Shown in pieces: positions 1-11,285 of a DNA stretch of 64,000 nucleotides (positions are counted from its first letter, which is position 1; each line of letters opens with the position of its first letter). A program made the position numbers and the translations under genes. Under the pieces are notes generated by a model. That model was not told where the DNA came from. It searched no databases and was given only the letters and a program-made list of their open reading frames with translations. Source of the stretch: Nematostella vectensis (Eukaryota > Cnidaria > Anthozoa > Actiniaria > Edwardsiidae); assembly GCF_932526225.1 (NCBI RefSeq), contig NC_064042.1, forward strand, positions 6,439,540 through 6,503,539, given 5' to 3'.

Positions 1-76
1 TAGGGAGGGGTGTAGCTAGGGAGGGGTGTAGCTAGGGAGGGGAGTAGCTAGGGAGGAGAATTATTTAGGGAGGGGC
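1..76. repeat. 16 bp minisatellite, upstream receptor copy (truncated by window edge)
   Basis: Head-to-tail copies of a 16 bp unit, AGCTAGGGAGGGGAGT with T/A variation. The same unit fills 62953-64000. Here it lies in the intron just upstream of the EGF exon of receptor 1, and the array probably continues upstream of the window. Confidence 0.9.
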
Positions 77-167
77 TCAGAGAGTGCATTCATACCCTTA
101 AGCACCGTTAGCACTAAATAGCATTTTAAATTAGTTTCATTTGTATTTTTAATTAAATTTTTTTTAG

Positions 168-3100
168 CGCTGTGTCCATCCGACTTCTGCAGCAATGATG
201 GCAAATGCATATCTTCTGATTCTTGTGACAAAAATGGCGCATGCGCAGACAGGCGTACCTCGTTCGAGTGCGAGTGTAAACTTGGTTGGTCTAGACCTCA
301 GTGCAAGAAGATAGGTAACATTCGCCAGGTCCGTACCCAGGGGGGAGGGGGAGGGTGCAAGCCGAAGGTCCACTTTCGTTTCTCAATAGAGGTGCTAGAT
401 TTTTATCAATCCCCTCCCCCAACCCCCCCCCCCCCCCCCCCCACCTGAAAAATTAGGTCCACTTTTTAGGATTTCGCACCCCCCCCCCCCCCCCAAAGAA
501 AAATCCTGGGTACGGGTCTGTTCGCTCTTTTTATATCTTTCTATGATTCCCCATGACCGTACGCTGTTCTAGTAAGCAGATATCGTGTGTGACGTATAAA
601 TCAACAAAAGATACAAACGGTTACAATGATGTAGCAAGGATGACTTTTTACAACAAAATGTTGATTTCCCCGAATTAAAATAAAAATATTTCACAGGGTC
701 CTAGCAGGGAGTGGGGCACTTGGGATAATACTTTTGAAAATTATAGGTAGGGACTCTGTGCCCCCCAATGTTTCTGTATCGTGCCGCCAATATTTCGAGC
801 CCCGTTTTAGAATAGCATTCAATGCACATGTTACACCTTATTGCTGTCGGTTAACATCTCTCTCGATATCTTGTTTGTCCAGATGAGGTTGACATGGTGT
901 TTGTGGGCTCCTTTAAGTTGTCAGGGATTGCATGGCGGGAGGGTTACGCAAACTCGGCCACCGAGAGCTACAAGAACATAACAGCGGAAATCCGTCAGGC
1001 GGTAAGTCGTCTATTTGTCCGTGGTGTTCTATCCGTGTATATCATGTGGTTTTGGTTTTCCTTTCCCAATTTTCTTTGGTAGAAGGTACGGTCACATTTA
1101 TAATCCAAAACGCCATCCGTTTTTGTTTTAGCATAAATCAATGGGCATTGTTCAGTAAATTGATTACGAAATAAAAATCATATCAATCATATCAAATAGG
1201 GGTAGGAAGCCGTCTTCTAGCACCTTACTTTTCATAATTTTGTAACAGGGCAATCTTTTGTGACTTTCCTTGATAAGTAAGTTGCTGTATTAAAGTGTTA
1301 GTAACTGAGTTCTTCTTGTATCCACAGATCGACAAGGCTTATGAGAACATGCCGATATTCGTAAGGAGCAAAGTGTTAGACTTGAGGTAGAGCCTTGACA
1401 ACGAAAACAAAATGAACTTGTTGAAGAATAGGGGAGGGAGGGGCGGGGGAGCAAGCGCATGCTCATACGAATGCAGATTTGTATATATTTTTTTAGGAAA
1501 CTTCACTTGTAATGTGAAGTGCGTTATTATCTTACTAGCGACTTTAACCACAGTTTATAAAAAAATTGTTTTTTTTATTCGTGCGCATGTTTGTTCTTCT
1601 ATTTAGATCATGATTTGCAACTCAGACTTTTTTTGATCGCCCATGGAAGGTCTAGCAAATTATAAAAAAAGCCCGTTTTTCTTTTTTTTTTTTTTTAAAC
1701 AAGTGTACAATATTCCTCAAAATTCAGAGACGCAGCTCTGTGGTTTCGTCTTTTGCGATTCCTGTTTTTGTTGTTTCTAGGAAAGGCAGTGTGATCGTTG
1801 ACTTTGAACTCTCATTTAACGAGCCGACGTCGCGCGATAAAGCTTTGGAACCGCTACAGAACGTCGCGATGACGGGAAGCCTTGGGAGATACGGCATTAA
1901 CGGATCCACCATCACACTACAGGCGGCTAGCGCAGGTACTTACACACAGTGCATTTTCACAGTAACAAGATAGCGTGACGATGTTTATTTGCGTTTTGTG
2001 TGGCTAGCGCAGATACAAGTAATCACACACTGAACATAGCCACCCTCTAGAGTATTGCCTGACAACGTTACTCTATTGGCGTGTTGTGTTACACTACAGT
2101 TGGCTAGCGCATACGACACACTGTACACAACCGAGAGAGAAGATTGCGAGACAACTTTACTCTATTGGCGTGTTGTTACACTACAGTTGGCTAGCGCATA
2201 CGACACACTGTACACAACCGAGAGAGAAGATTGTGTGACAACGTTACTCTATTGGCGTGTTGTGTTATTAGTGCACACTAGCAACATAACAACATAACGA
2301 CATGGGCGCGCGCACTATGTTTAGTCCGACATAACGACATGGACGTAATGACACTGCTACACTAGCTTCACCAGCTTCACTAGCCTCGCCTACTTTGCTA
2401 GCTTTACTAGCTACACCACTGTCTACATTATCTTCTATAGCGGAGTCGTTACCACAGCTAAGTGACGTCATGCCGGCATCCAGCAGCCTCAAAGTCACGT
2501 GGTCAAACGCAACTCGTAATGCGCAATGTACGATGCGCGCTAGACCTCTAGCTGGAGCGTCACGTGACTGGGTGACGTCATCAGGCTCTAGTAGTTCAGC
2601 CTCGCTGTCGTGCGTATTGGATGATCTTGAGCCTGACACTCTGTACGAGGTGGAGGTCACCGTGTCGGTGCGGGGAGACACGAGGCGTGACACGGTGTAC
2701 ATCAGGACCACCCCCACAGGTACGTGTGCTAGTCACGTGACCATCAGGACCACCCCCACAGGTACGTGTATTAGTCACGTGATCATCAGTACCACCCCCA
2801 CAGATAAGCGTGTTAGTCATGTGATCATCAGTACATGTACAGGTACAGGTACATGTTCTGGTGAAGTCGTAACATCGACGTTCCTTCTTTTGTTCCAGCT
2901 GTCGAGGTAAATGATCAGAATTCAACCATTGTTGGTCTCACTGTGCTGGTCGCCATCTTGTTCTTGGTCATCATTTGTCTGTTTGTCTACATCGCGGTGC
3001 TGAAGAGGGCATGTAAGTCGGTTAGATATGTTAAACTTCTGCTACAATAACTTAAAAGATTTACTTTAAAGATGATACTTTTTCTTTCACAGGTCTAACA

Positions 3101-3955
3101 GCAAAGAGAGAAAGGTATAAATACTCGTTAAATAACAGCGCTTTATATTCTTGATCTTGAATTCCAGTACCTTTCTCCCACAGTGCTGAACCTGATAACC
3201 CAGGCTACTCTGGATTCCAGGTAAAACTTTTCCTAACAAATATACTGAGTTATGTACGAGTAGTGAGCGTTTTGAGGGTGAAAACACTTTAAACATAATT
3301 TATGCTTGCTCTTAAGAATGTGGCGATGCAAGAAAACGTCAACCAAGACCAACATGTAATACCAGAGATGGTAGATAATGAGGTCGCCCCATCGGAAATT
3401 AGGGGACCCACCCCTGACCCCATTCCACAATACGAACCAATGAACAACACACAAACACAACCACCCAACCGTAGAATCGTCACGCAATACGAAGATGTAA
3501 CGCAAGGGAGCAATGTTACGCAATACAAGGATGTAACGCAAGAGGGCAATGTCACGCAGTATGAAGCTATGAATAGACATGCATCACGTGATCGGCATGT
3601 GCCAGGCAACCGCCAGTACGATAGCGTCGATAGCACTAGAATGAGTAGACAGAATCCACCCGCGAGGAGAGCAAGGAACGACACAGGTGATCAAGGCGAG
3701 CCAGGTTATGAGAACACAAGAAATCGAGGTTTACCACATGAAGTGTACCAATCTTTACAGGCGACGACACAACACAGCGAGAATGCGCAGTACGCCCCAA
3801 TGCATCCTGGGACACGCATTGCGGCCAGGCCTGGTGGTAGGGACGAGAGGGGAGTAGGCACAGACATAAGAGGGAGTGAGTACCAGGAGTTGCACAGAGC
3901 TAAAACCACAGATCCATGTTATCAGCGGGTAGGCAGTAGAGTCACTAGCGCATAA
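168..3955 (+). CDS. 3' half of a transmembrane receptor: EGF, SEA, FN3, TM and tyrosine-motif tail
   Basis: Inferred exons are 168-314, 883-1001, 1328-1386, 1781-1935, 2441-2719, 2899-3012, 3093-3114, 3184-3220 and 3317-3955; phases join without a break to give 523 codons including the stop. Exon 1 is a Cys-rich EGF-like domain. Exons 2-4 form a SEA domain with a GSVIV motif at the place where SEA domains self-cleave. The exon at 2441 is an FN3-like domain, and the exon at 2899 holds one strongly hydrophobic helix (about 22 residues) followed by basic residues. The last exons give a hydrophilic cytoplasmic tail of about 230 residues with tyrosines in YEPM, YEAM, YAPM, YEDV, YKDV, YENT, YQSL and YQEL contexts. 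Upstream exons, probably Ig domains by analogy with the gene at 35111, lie outside the window. The phosphotyrosine signalling role is inferred from the motifs; I do not recognise a named orthologue. Confidence 0.82.
331..522. mobile_element. Dispersed MITE-like repeat R2, copy 1
   Basis: Starts with GTACCCAGG and ends with CCTGGGTAC, so the termini are inverted. The interior has a conserved block beginning GGTCCACTTTCG and two long C runs (423-442 and 479-494). Related copies lie at 13797-14045 and 36962-37236. No coding capacity is seen. It sits in an intron of receptor 1. Confidence 0.6.
1984..2290. repeat. About 88 bp tandem copies resembling an exon-4 splice junction
   Basis: Two and a half copies with spacings of 89 and 87 bp. 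Each carries a CACTACAGTTGGCTAGCGCA-like segment that matches the last bases of the exon ending at 1935. The array therefore looks like repeated duplication of an exon-intron boundary, now inside the intron. Confidence 0.75.
2700..2850. repeat. 42 bp in-frame duplications of the FN3 exon splice donor
   Basis: A unit ending CCACCCCCACAGGTACGTGT occurs twice almost identically, with donors at 2720 and 2762, and a decayed third copy follows. The unit is 42 bp, so use of the second donor would add 14 codons without changing frame. Confidence 0.75.
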
Positions 3956-4290
3956 GATGCTCATATCGCGGATCCATGTCATCAACGGGTAGGCAGTAGA
4001 GTCACTAGCGCATAAGATGCTCATATCGCGGATCCATGAGATCAAAGGGTAGGCAGAGTTACTAGCGCATATGATGCTCATATCGCGGATCCATGTGATC
4101 AACGGTTAGGCAGTAGAGTTATAGCGCATAAGATGCTCATATTGCGGATCCATGTGATCAACGGGTAGGCAGTAGAGTTACTAGCGCATAAGATGCTCAT
4201 ATCGCGGATCCATGTGGTCAACGGGTAGGCAGTAGAGTTATTAGCGCATAAGATGCTTATATCGCGGATCTGTGTGATTAAAGGATAGAA
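3896..4290. repeat. About 60 bp tandem repeat containing the receptor 1 stop codon
   Basis: Six copies plus a partial one, beginning with the last coding bases of receptor 1 (GATCCATG..., ACTAGCGCATAA). The first unit is coding and contains the true stop at 3953-3955. The rest would be 3' UTR or flank. Long reverse-strand ORFs here are products of the repeat. Confidence 0.85.
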
Positions 4291-4428
4291 ATACCACTCG
4301 AGCGTAAGATAGTCCCACCGACCCTTGCAATCGCGTACAAAGATAATACCAGCGCGATAGCTGAAAAAACCTCGTTTACAGGAACTCGTATTATACATAT
4401 CCCCATAGATTTTTGTTACCCTACAATG

Positions 4429-4791
4429 CTACAAACGCGTGAGGTGCATATCACAATTGGTCCATCTGTTACCGTGTAACCGCATGTTACCAACCACACT
4501 GAACTGGAGAAATCCACCAAGATTCCCGATGCTGTCTATCATGGTATCATCGCTATCATCACGCTGTAAAATATCAGAAACAATCTGGATAAACACGACC
4601 GTTCTAAACGAAACCCTCGAATTGTTTCTATTGCTACTCAGTATCACAAATATCTTTAACGCCTTAACATGGGATTGGCTGAATACTGGGTAGTAGTCTT
4701 TGGAATCCCATCCAAGGTATCCTATTGTGTAGACCCGAAACAACACGCCTTGCACAGTTTGAAGTTCATAGGCTGGTGTCACGCGGGACAA
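4429..4791 (-). other. Unassigned reverse-strand open frame of about 120 codons
   Basis: An open frame with mixed composition and no repeat structure, unlike most spurious frames nearby. It contains a run of alternating hydrophobic segments and an IGNLGGF motif. An AG precedes it on the minus strand, so it could be an internal exon. I do not recognise the family and see no second exon that clearly joins it. It may be chance. Confidence 0.25.
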
Positions 4792-5139
4792 TTATTGCAG
4801 GGTGTCGGGGATACGCTAGTACTTGTCACGCGGGAAATTAACGCAAGGTGATGGATTTCGCTATTTTTATAACTTTATCATTTTAGACAATTTACCGCCA
4901 ACTTGTGCCGGGAGTTAATGATCCGTTAATAGTGAGTTACCTCCGTAGTCAATAATAACCATGTAATTATTACGTAGGTCACGGCAGTCCAAGGGTAACT
5001 CACTGGCACACCTACGTTGGAAGGTCGCCACCCATAGGCTAGAAACCTTATCCAAACGAAACTAAATGCTTTTCGGGGTGTCAGTGAAGGTTTCCCGTTT
5101 GGGCTCGCCGTCTTAGGAAGATACAAAGGGGGTGCGGTA

Positions 5140-5362
5140 TGATACCCCAAATTAAGATCTACTTGCAAACCGTCTTTACACACCGTACAGTATAAAGCAG
5201 TTGTAACAGCGAAGAAGTCAAACTGGTACCTCCCCAAATACAATAATTTGAATACCCCAAATTATTATTCTTAAGTTCATCTTAAAATCTACTTGTAAAC
5301 CGTCTTGTACACACCGTATGAAGCAGTTGTAACAGCGAAGAAGTCAAACTGGTACCTCCCCC
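5140..5362. repeat. Direct duplication of an 85-100 bp segment
   Basis: The block ending GTCAAACTGGTACCTCCCC occurs at about 5147-5235 and again at about 5280-5361, with a few differences. No coding content is recognised in 4800-5560. Confidence 0.7.
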
Positions 5363-6730
5363 AGCTAAGTGGTCATAGTCGTCATATAAGAGAGTCCGTT
5401 ACAAGTGGTTAGAGAACCCCCAAAAAAATAACTGTTACACTGGCTTACTACTAACATGAACTATTTTGCGAATGGTATTTTACGTTTTTTGTATTTCACA
5501 CGCTTTTTGTTATCAATCCTAAACCCGGTTGTTTGAAACATAATAATAAAATATTACAAACAAATTTCATTTATTGCGTTCGTGCCTAAATTCCCATATC
5601 GTTTCTTGCGTCCTTTCCACTGCTCTTGCCTCTCCAACCCCCCCCCCCCCCCCCCTGTCTTCTCCTCTCTCCTCTCCGTTCTTCCCCACTTTGCCTCAAG
5701 CAAACTACGTTGGTCCACGCAAACTCCATTGGTTCTTATCCCACGAACCTTCAGGGGAGTCGCGATAGCTAATGCTGACAATTTAGTGGATATATTAGGA
5801 TGGCAAAAGGAGTTGCGTCCACCCCGGGGGAGACTCTAGAAACAGGGATACCACTTCGGGTTTGGTCAACAGCAATTCTTACCCGTAAGAAATAGAACAT
5901 TGGGTGTGACCGAAGGACTTTTTTAACCCTAACAGATAGCAGAATCGGAAAAAATTCCTGTCGTTTGTTTTAAAGATGAAGGGGGGGGGGGGGGGGGGGC
6001 GTCCATTAAAAAAATACCTGAAAAAAAAACTAAAGGAATAGCATTTGCTCGAAAATTTTATACCATAAGAGATAGCAGAATTGAAAAAATCCTTAAACAC
6101 CCCCTAAGGAATTGCAGTTTATACACTGCAATTCATATATAATTTTATACAATAAGGTTATCAATTGGTCGATATTATATACCAAAAAAGATAGGACGAT
6201 TACCTCCCGTCTTCGTTTCTGGAGAGTTCCCTTCCAATTTGGAATTTGGCTATAAAATTTGTACAATCTCTCAAGAACGTACAGCATACACAATGGCGCT
6301 GACATATACATACGCCCGTCATATTCAAGAATGGCAGAAATACACTATGTACTGATGACAAGGATCCTATTTTAACTGATAATTGTATACCGTATTTAAG
6401 CATGCTTGGCTGGCTCTTTTTAGCCTAAACAACTCATAAGGGAATTAAACTGTTCAAGCATCCCTATTTCTATAGGATATGTCAAATTACTGTAAAACAC
6501 TTAGCTGCCGTATTTACTCCCTGTTGATCCCAAGAGTCTTTAGGAAATATCTTCTTTGATGGGTTCAATTAATCTGGTATTCCTTGTTGGTGCCATGGTT
6601 TGCCTGATTATAACTTCAACAGGTAAATCAAACTCCATTTGCACATCGGCTTTTTAAAGGTGAATGGTGAATACATCCATCCTCGGGGACCCAGGGCGTC
6701 GCGGAGATCGGGCACACAGGGAGCGCGGCG
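5363..6730. other. Non-coding AT-rich interval with two long G/C runs
   Basis: Contains a 19 C run (5638-5656) and a 19 G run (5981-5999). Open frames here are short and low-complexity. Nothing else is recognised. Confidence 0.5.
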
Positions 6731-6734
6731 CGAT

Positions 6735-8235
6735 CGTGTCTTCCACCTGTCTTCCCCTAATAATCCACGGGTGAAAACTCATGTTTTCCGCAAGTCTTCC
6801 CCGGTGTTAAGACATTAGGTCGACTCCGCGTCTACTCGAATATTCTACAGTGTAAGATCTGGAATATTCCCCAAGATGAATTATATACAAGCCATAATTC
6901 ATCATTCCTGCTTATTTAATTGTGAATATTGATACATAGTATTAATTGCTATTTGTATTTTGATTTCATGCTGATCTGTGTTTTTAGCGCATGCGCGAGT
7001 TTCATATAATCCATTTTTCGTGTCCACACCATAGGCTTCCCAGTCGGCTGATTTGTATATTGATTTCATATCGATCAGCGGTGTTTAGGGGATGCGCGAG
7101 TTTCATATAGTGGATGCAATTTCGCGTCCACACCACAGGCTTCCCAGTCGGCTGAAACATGTTCGTCCCGTCCTCCGAGCATTCACTTTCTATTAGAAAC
7201 TTCTAGTATAAATCTAAATTACGTGATACAAGGTGGTTTCTGGTAGGTCATCCGCTAAATTGTGACTGATCAGGTCAGGAATGTGGCCAGCCTGAGAAGC
7301 GGCGGTTTGTTTGTGTTTTAAGCAGCGCGAAACTAGGGCTGTGGAATTTAGGTCGCGCGAAGTCTGGTACTAGGATTTGGGGTCTCTGATTTGTGGCCGC
7401 AAAAAAAAACGTAACGCTATGAAAAAAATGCGCAACGCAACGCACAAAAATAAACCCATGAGACAAATAACGCCGCTACGCAGGTAGAATGTGGCGTGCC
7501 CATGTCACCACCTGGTCAAAGCATAATATAAATATCACGGGAGAGTGGGTGCCTGTATTTTACTAGCAAGCGCAACGTCAGCAAATTCTATCGCAAGCCC
7601 TTTTACCCACCCTCCCTCTCCAGGGGAGTCAGTGATTTTGTACTTGTGAATGTATTAGGTCGTATTGTAGCATAGGAATATTCATTGTTCATGACCACAA
7701 TGTTTGTAAATAAGATTATGATACAAATAGAAATCTGAATGTATTAGTATATATATTTCAATAAAGTCGACCGGAGCCCTTTCTTGTGCTTATTTTATTT
7801 TGATAATTCATTAAATTCATGTCATCATTTTTCTTAATAATTCATAATCGGATTTATTCATATAATTCATTCTTCTAATCCTTTTCATTTGTGTTAAAAA
7901 AGGGCGTGGCCAAGAAAGAAGCTATTGCTGGTGCATTAGATTTGGATAAACTTTATAATAATCCATTATTCCCAACCCTTTTACAGCCATAATTCATAAT
8001 TCATCTTCCCCTTCCCCCCCCCCCCCCCCGACGCATATTCGCAAGTCTTCAAAACCCTCCTTTGGTAACCCCTCTTTTGTTCGTATTCGCATGTCTTCTC
8101 CTAATATCTACTGGTGGAAATTCGTGTTTTCCGCAAGTCTTCCCAGGTGGTAAGACATGAGGTCGTAACGCGCATTTCCTCGAGTATTCAACTGCGTAGG
8201 ATCTGGGATATCCCCTTGTCTTCTGAGTGTATTCG
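6735..8235. repeat. Dispersed repeat R4, two copies (6735-6880 and 8085-8235)
   Basis: Both copies share the order GTCTTC..CCTAATA, GTTTTCCGCAAGTCTTCCC, AAGACAT.AGGTCG and GGATATTCC-like blocks. They are diverged direct copies about 1.35 kb apart. Function unknown. Confidence 0.6.
6955..7156. repeat. About 101 bp tandem duplication
   Basis: Two adjacent copies each contain GCGCGAGTTTCATATA and CCACAGGCTTCCCAGTCGGCTGA-type segments, with roughly 15 percent divergence by eye. Confidence 0.75.
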
Positions 8236-8474
8236 CAAATATACTAACTAATAGCAAAAGCGAAAGAGGGCCAGCGGATGCTTTCTTTTTTTTAAAGTTT
8301 GGAATGTCCAGTCTTGAAATGTTCTTTTCCACGTCTAACAACAGGTAGCCCAGGCTGTGATTCAGTAGTAAAAGATCTAATCTAATCTAAGATCCAAATT
8401 TGTATGAGCAAATGCTACTCTAGGCTGTTATTAGCTCTGAATTCTTCGCATTATCTCCATATATATTTATCTAG

Positions 8475-8640
8475 ACTTTATTTTAAAAAGGCTTTTGACT
8501 CTGTGGATCACGGCATCCTCTTGAAGAAACTAACATGGTATGGAGTGGATGAAACCTATGATACAAAGCTATTCCAATGTATCTCTTTATGGACGATGAA
8601 TCAAACATCAATTTTGACGCTAGCAAGTGTTAAGTCATGA
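8475..8640 (+). pseudogene. LINE-type reverse transcriptase remnant
   Basis: A short frame reads KKAFDSVDHGILLKKL, the conserved fingers/palm segment of non-LTR retrotransposon reverse transcriptases (CR1/Jockey-like group). The catalytic YxDD region is not present, and the match decays within about 50 codons. It is a dead 5'-truncated fragment. Confidence 0.75.
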
Positions 8641-8738
8641 CAGTCTCCCGAAAGAAATCATCTGCAGTGGTGGCCTATCACCTTGGTGCCACAAATCTGC
8701 AGCTTATCAATAAAGAGATCATCGAGAGTAATCTTAAC

Positions 8739-9030
8739 TCAAGCAACCTGACATGTGGTGTCCTTAGTAGTTCCTAGAATAGGAACTCCTAGATGATCAG
8801 AGGCGTGCATTTGGCTCCCACATTTTCCCAGATCCGGAAGTTTAGCAAGCGCTGGGTTTCCAAACTTTTGGGAGAATCTAGGAGAATAGCTGAGGATTTG
8901 GAAGTTCCTAGGATATCCTAGGAAATGATCAGAGGCGTACATTTGGCTCCCATATTTTCCTTGATACTCCCAAATTCCATTTCCCAATATACAGGAGTAT
9001 CTAGGGTATCCTAGGAAATCCTAAGAGCTC
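8739..9030. repeat. Degenerate tandem block with CCTAGGA motifs
   Basis: Two copies of a segment containing AGAGGCGT.CATTTGGCTCCCA followed by TTTTCC, about 130 bp apart, mixed with short CCTAGGAA motifs. No gene is seen from here to 10180, which is AT-rich. Confidence 0.6.
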
Positions 9031-10180
9031 CCAAATCTTGGTGGTTACCAAAAATAGCCAGATTCGGAATCGACATGGCGCGCGGGTAATACCAAAGTGT
9101 CCCTCTCTTATCTTACGCTCTCTTGGGCTGGGCCGTTTTCTTATTTTTGAGACATTTTAAGACTAAATATGTTCCTAACAATGATCTTAATTTTTAGTAG
9201 GATCCGTCACCTTAAAACGATAATTAATGTACCTTACAGTGGAGCATCTTTTCCAAAAAATATTTTTAGATTCACTTTTTGCAGGAACCATTAAGTTATG
9301 TTAATCTTTACAAACAAAAACACAAAGAACACAATAATTATTTGGAATCTTTGTACTGTAATACAATAAGAAATTTTTAAATACTGTAAGTATTTAAAAA
9401 AATTCTTCAACAACTTAGTTCATAATTTTTTTTCAAAAAATAAATATCTCTTCAAATCAAATTCAACATACAGTTTACCTTTCAAATGTATCAAAATACA
9501 GTTCAGCTTTACAGTCTAGATGTGGAACATGTTTCATGTGTTTTCTCTTCTTTCTTAACTCAACAAATTATGATAGACACATTTCAAAAGGGTCAGTAAC
9601 AAGTTCTTGAGCATATCCCTAAATAACATGACGCCTTTTTTATAATTCTCAAGCAGTTGAAGGAATTTTAGTTCCATAGAGAAGTGATCTTTTCCTTTGT
9701 CAAAGCGAAAACACAGATCGGTTTCCCGTCAACATACGTCTTTCCTAAACTTTCTCAAAGCAAGATACCCAATCTAGATCATCATTTGTATTATCAGACA
9801 CATCTCAGATGGCCAAAATTCAAGTACTCTAATAAGCTTTTAAAGCATGTCCTATTCCATGCTGAAATTATTCTTTCTCGGCGACACGATTCGATTTTGA
9901 TTCCATAGATCTTCCCCATCATCAGACAAACGTTGTTTGTTTTTTTACTCTAAGGACCGCCTTCGGAGGAGCTTTTTTCCAGGCATGTCGAAAGCATAGA
10001 TTTCTCGCACAGTAAGCGGGTTTTCAGAATACTTCTCAGGGTTTTTGGAATGTTTTTCTGTGTTTTCGATAATGGGCGCCTGCAAGAATTCTCGTCCAAA
10101 AGCTTCTGCAGGTTGATGACGTCACACCGCTCGACCAATCAAAAACGTTTGCCCGACAGAGGTAACGCTTATAATAGTTA

Positions 10181-10447
10181 AACTCATCGACTGATAAGTT
10201 TGGGGTTACGTATAGGATAGCTTGGTAACCGCCTAACCAAGCGCACCCGAGGAGCCATGCCTCCAGGCTACAGCTCCCCGCCCCCCAGGGGGATACCCGC
10301 CACACCTTACGGTGGAATATATTTACCTAGCTAGTTGCATGCTACCCTAAGGGTGTGGTGGGAGGGACAAAAAACCCGCGAATCCAGTGTTGAGTCGAGC
10401 GAGATTTGCAGACCTCTCAGAGAGGATGCAAACGTGCCAAGGACTGA
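10181..10447. repeat. Dispersed repeat R1, copy 1
   Basis: Block A (GATAAGTTTGGGG to GCGCACCCGAGG) is followed by block B (CACACC..CGGTGGAATAT, TTACCTAG, GGGTGTGGTGGGAGGG). Copies with the same blocks lie at 21836-22135 (order B then A) and 34762-34965. The family is unidentified. Confidence 0.7.
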
Positions 10448-10504
10448 ATAACCGGGAGAGGTCTGCAAATCTCACTCGACTCAACACTGGATTCGCGGGT
10501 TTTT
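10370..10504. repeat. Long near-perfect inverted repeat (49 bp arms, 37 nt loop)
   Basis: The left arm 10370-10418 and right arm 10456-10504 are reverse complements with one mismatch. The loop contains the ATGCAAACGTGCCA segment that also occurs, without the right arm, in the R1 copy near 21960. It could be a MITE terminus, a foldback insertion or a hairpin RNA source; the sequence alone does not decide. Confidence 0.85.
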
Positions 10505-11087
10505 CGCCGTGTTTTCAATGGCAAAAAGTACTCAAGCAGGAATCTTCGGTAGGCCTTTAAGTTTCGATCATTTTCGCACCGCCGGACGCGTTTTTTTGGG
10601 GAGCTGTTTTCAATGGCTGGAGGCGACCGCTTCGGTAAAAGCAAACGACTCAAGGCCACTTAGTGTGACAGAGCTATAGCATCTCAACATCAGGGCACGT
10701 TTGCTAGTGGAGGAAAAGATGCAATTGCAGTTAGCATTGACGAACCTTCACTTCACGTCGGTGGTAGTGGTGAGTAATATATACTGTCAGTATATATGAA
10801 GTGTGCTGGCTTGTCGTTTTGTAGAATGCCACGATGTTTAGCAGAGGCAGTGTGTCAAGCATGCACTTAACAGATTCTGGTAGCAGTTGAGCTGGCTGAG
10901 CGTCAGAAACCTAACTATCAACAAAATTTGCTAAATTGGCTCGAGTTACCCTACTATGGTTATACGTTTTTACTTGTAATAATCTTGCTGGGGAATACCA
11001 ACCACACTGGTTGGTAATATTGCTGTATATGACTTTGCATTTGGAGGAGAACAGCTGCGGCCAAGCCTCGCCCGGAGCATTTTGATG

Positions 11088-11285
11088 TCGTGTTGGGGCG
11101 GCTGATCCACCTCTCTCTCACTGCCCTAGCAGTGTCGTGTTGGGGCGGGTAATCCACCTCTCTCTCAATTCCCTAGCAGTGTTGTGTTGGGGCAGGTAAT
11201 CCACCTCTCTCTCACTGCCCTAGCAGTGTTGTGTTGGGGCGCCTTATCCACCTTCCTCTCAATGCCCTAGCAGTGTTGTGTTGGA
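11088..11285. repeat. 47 bp minisatellite, about four copies
   Basis: The unit runs GTGTTGTGTTGGGGC then ATCCACCTCTCTCTCA then CCCTAGCA. A CA microsatellite follows at about 11551-11568. The rest of 10505-12660 has no gene that I recognise. Confidence 0.85.

Noticed and set aside
2268-2717. 149-codon reverse frame over the FN3 exon
   Set aside because: The plus strand shows an FN3-like domain with correct splice sites and phase; the reverse frame has no recognisable motif.
3755-4398. Reverse-strand frames of 99 and 115 codons with repeated SILCASDSTAYPL
   Set aside because: They are translations of the 60 bp tandem repeat and of the antisense of the receptor tail.
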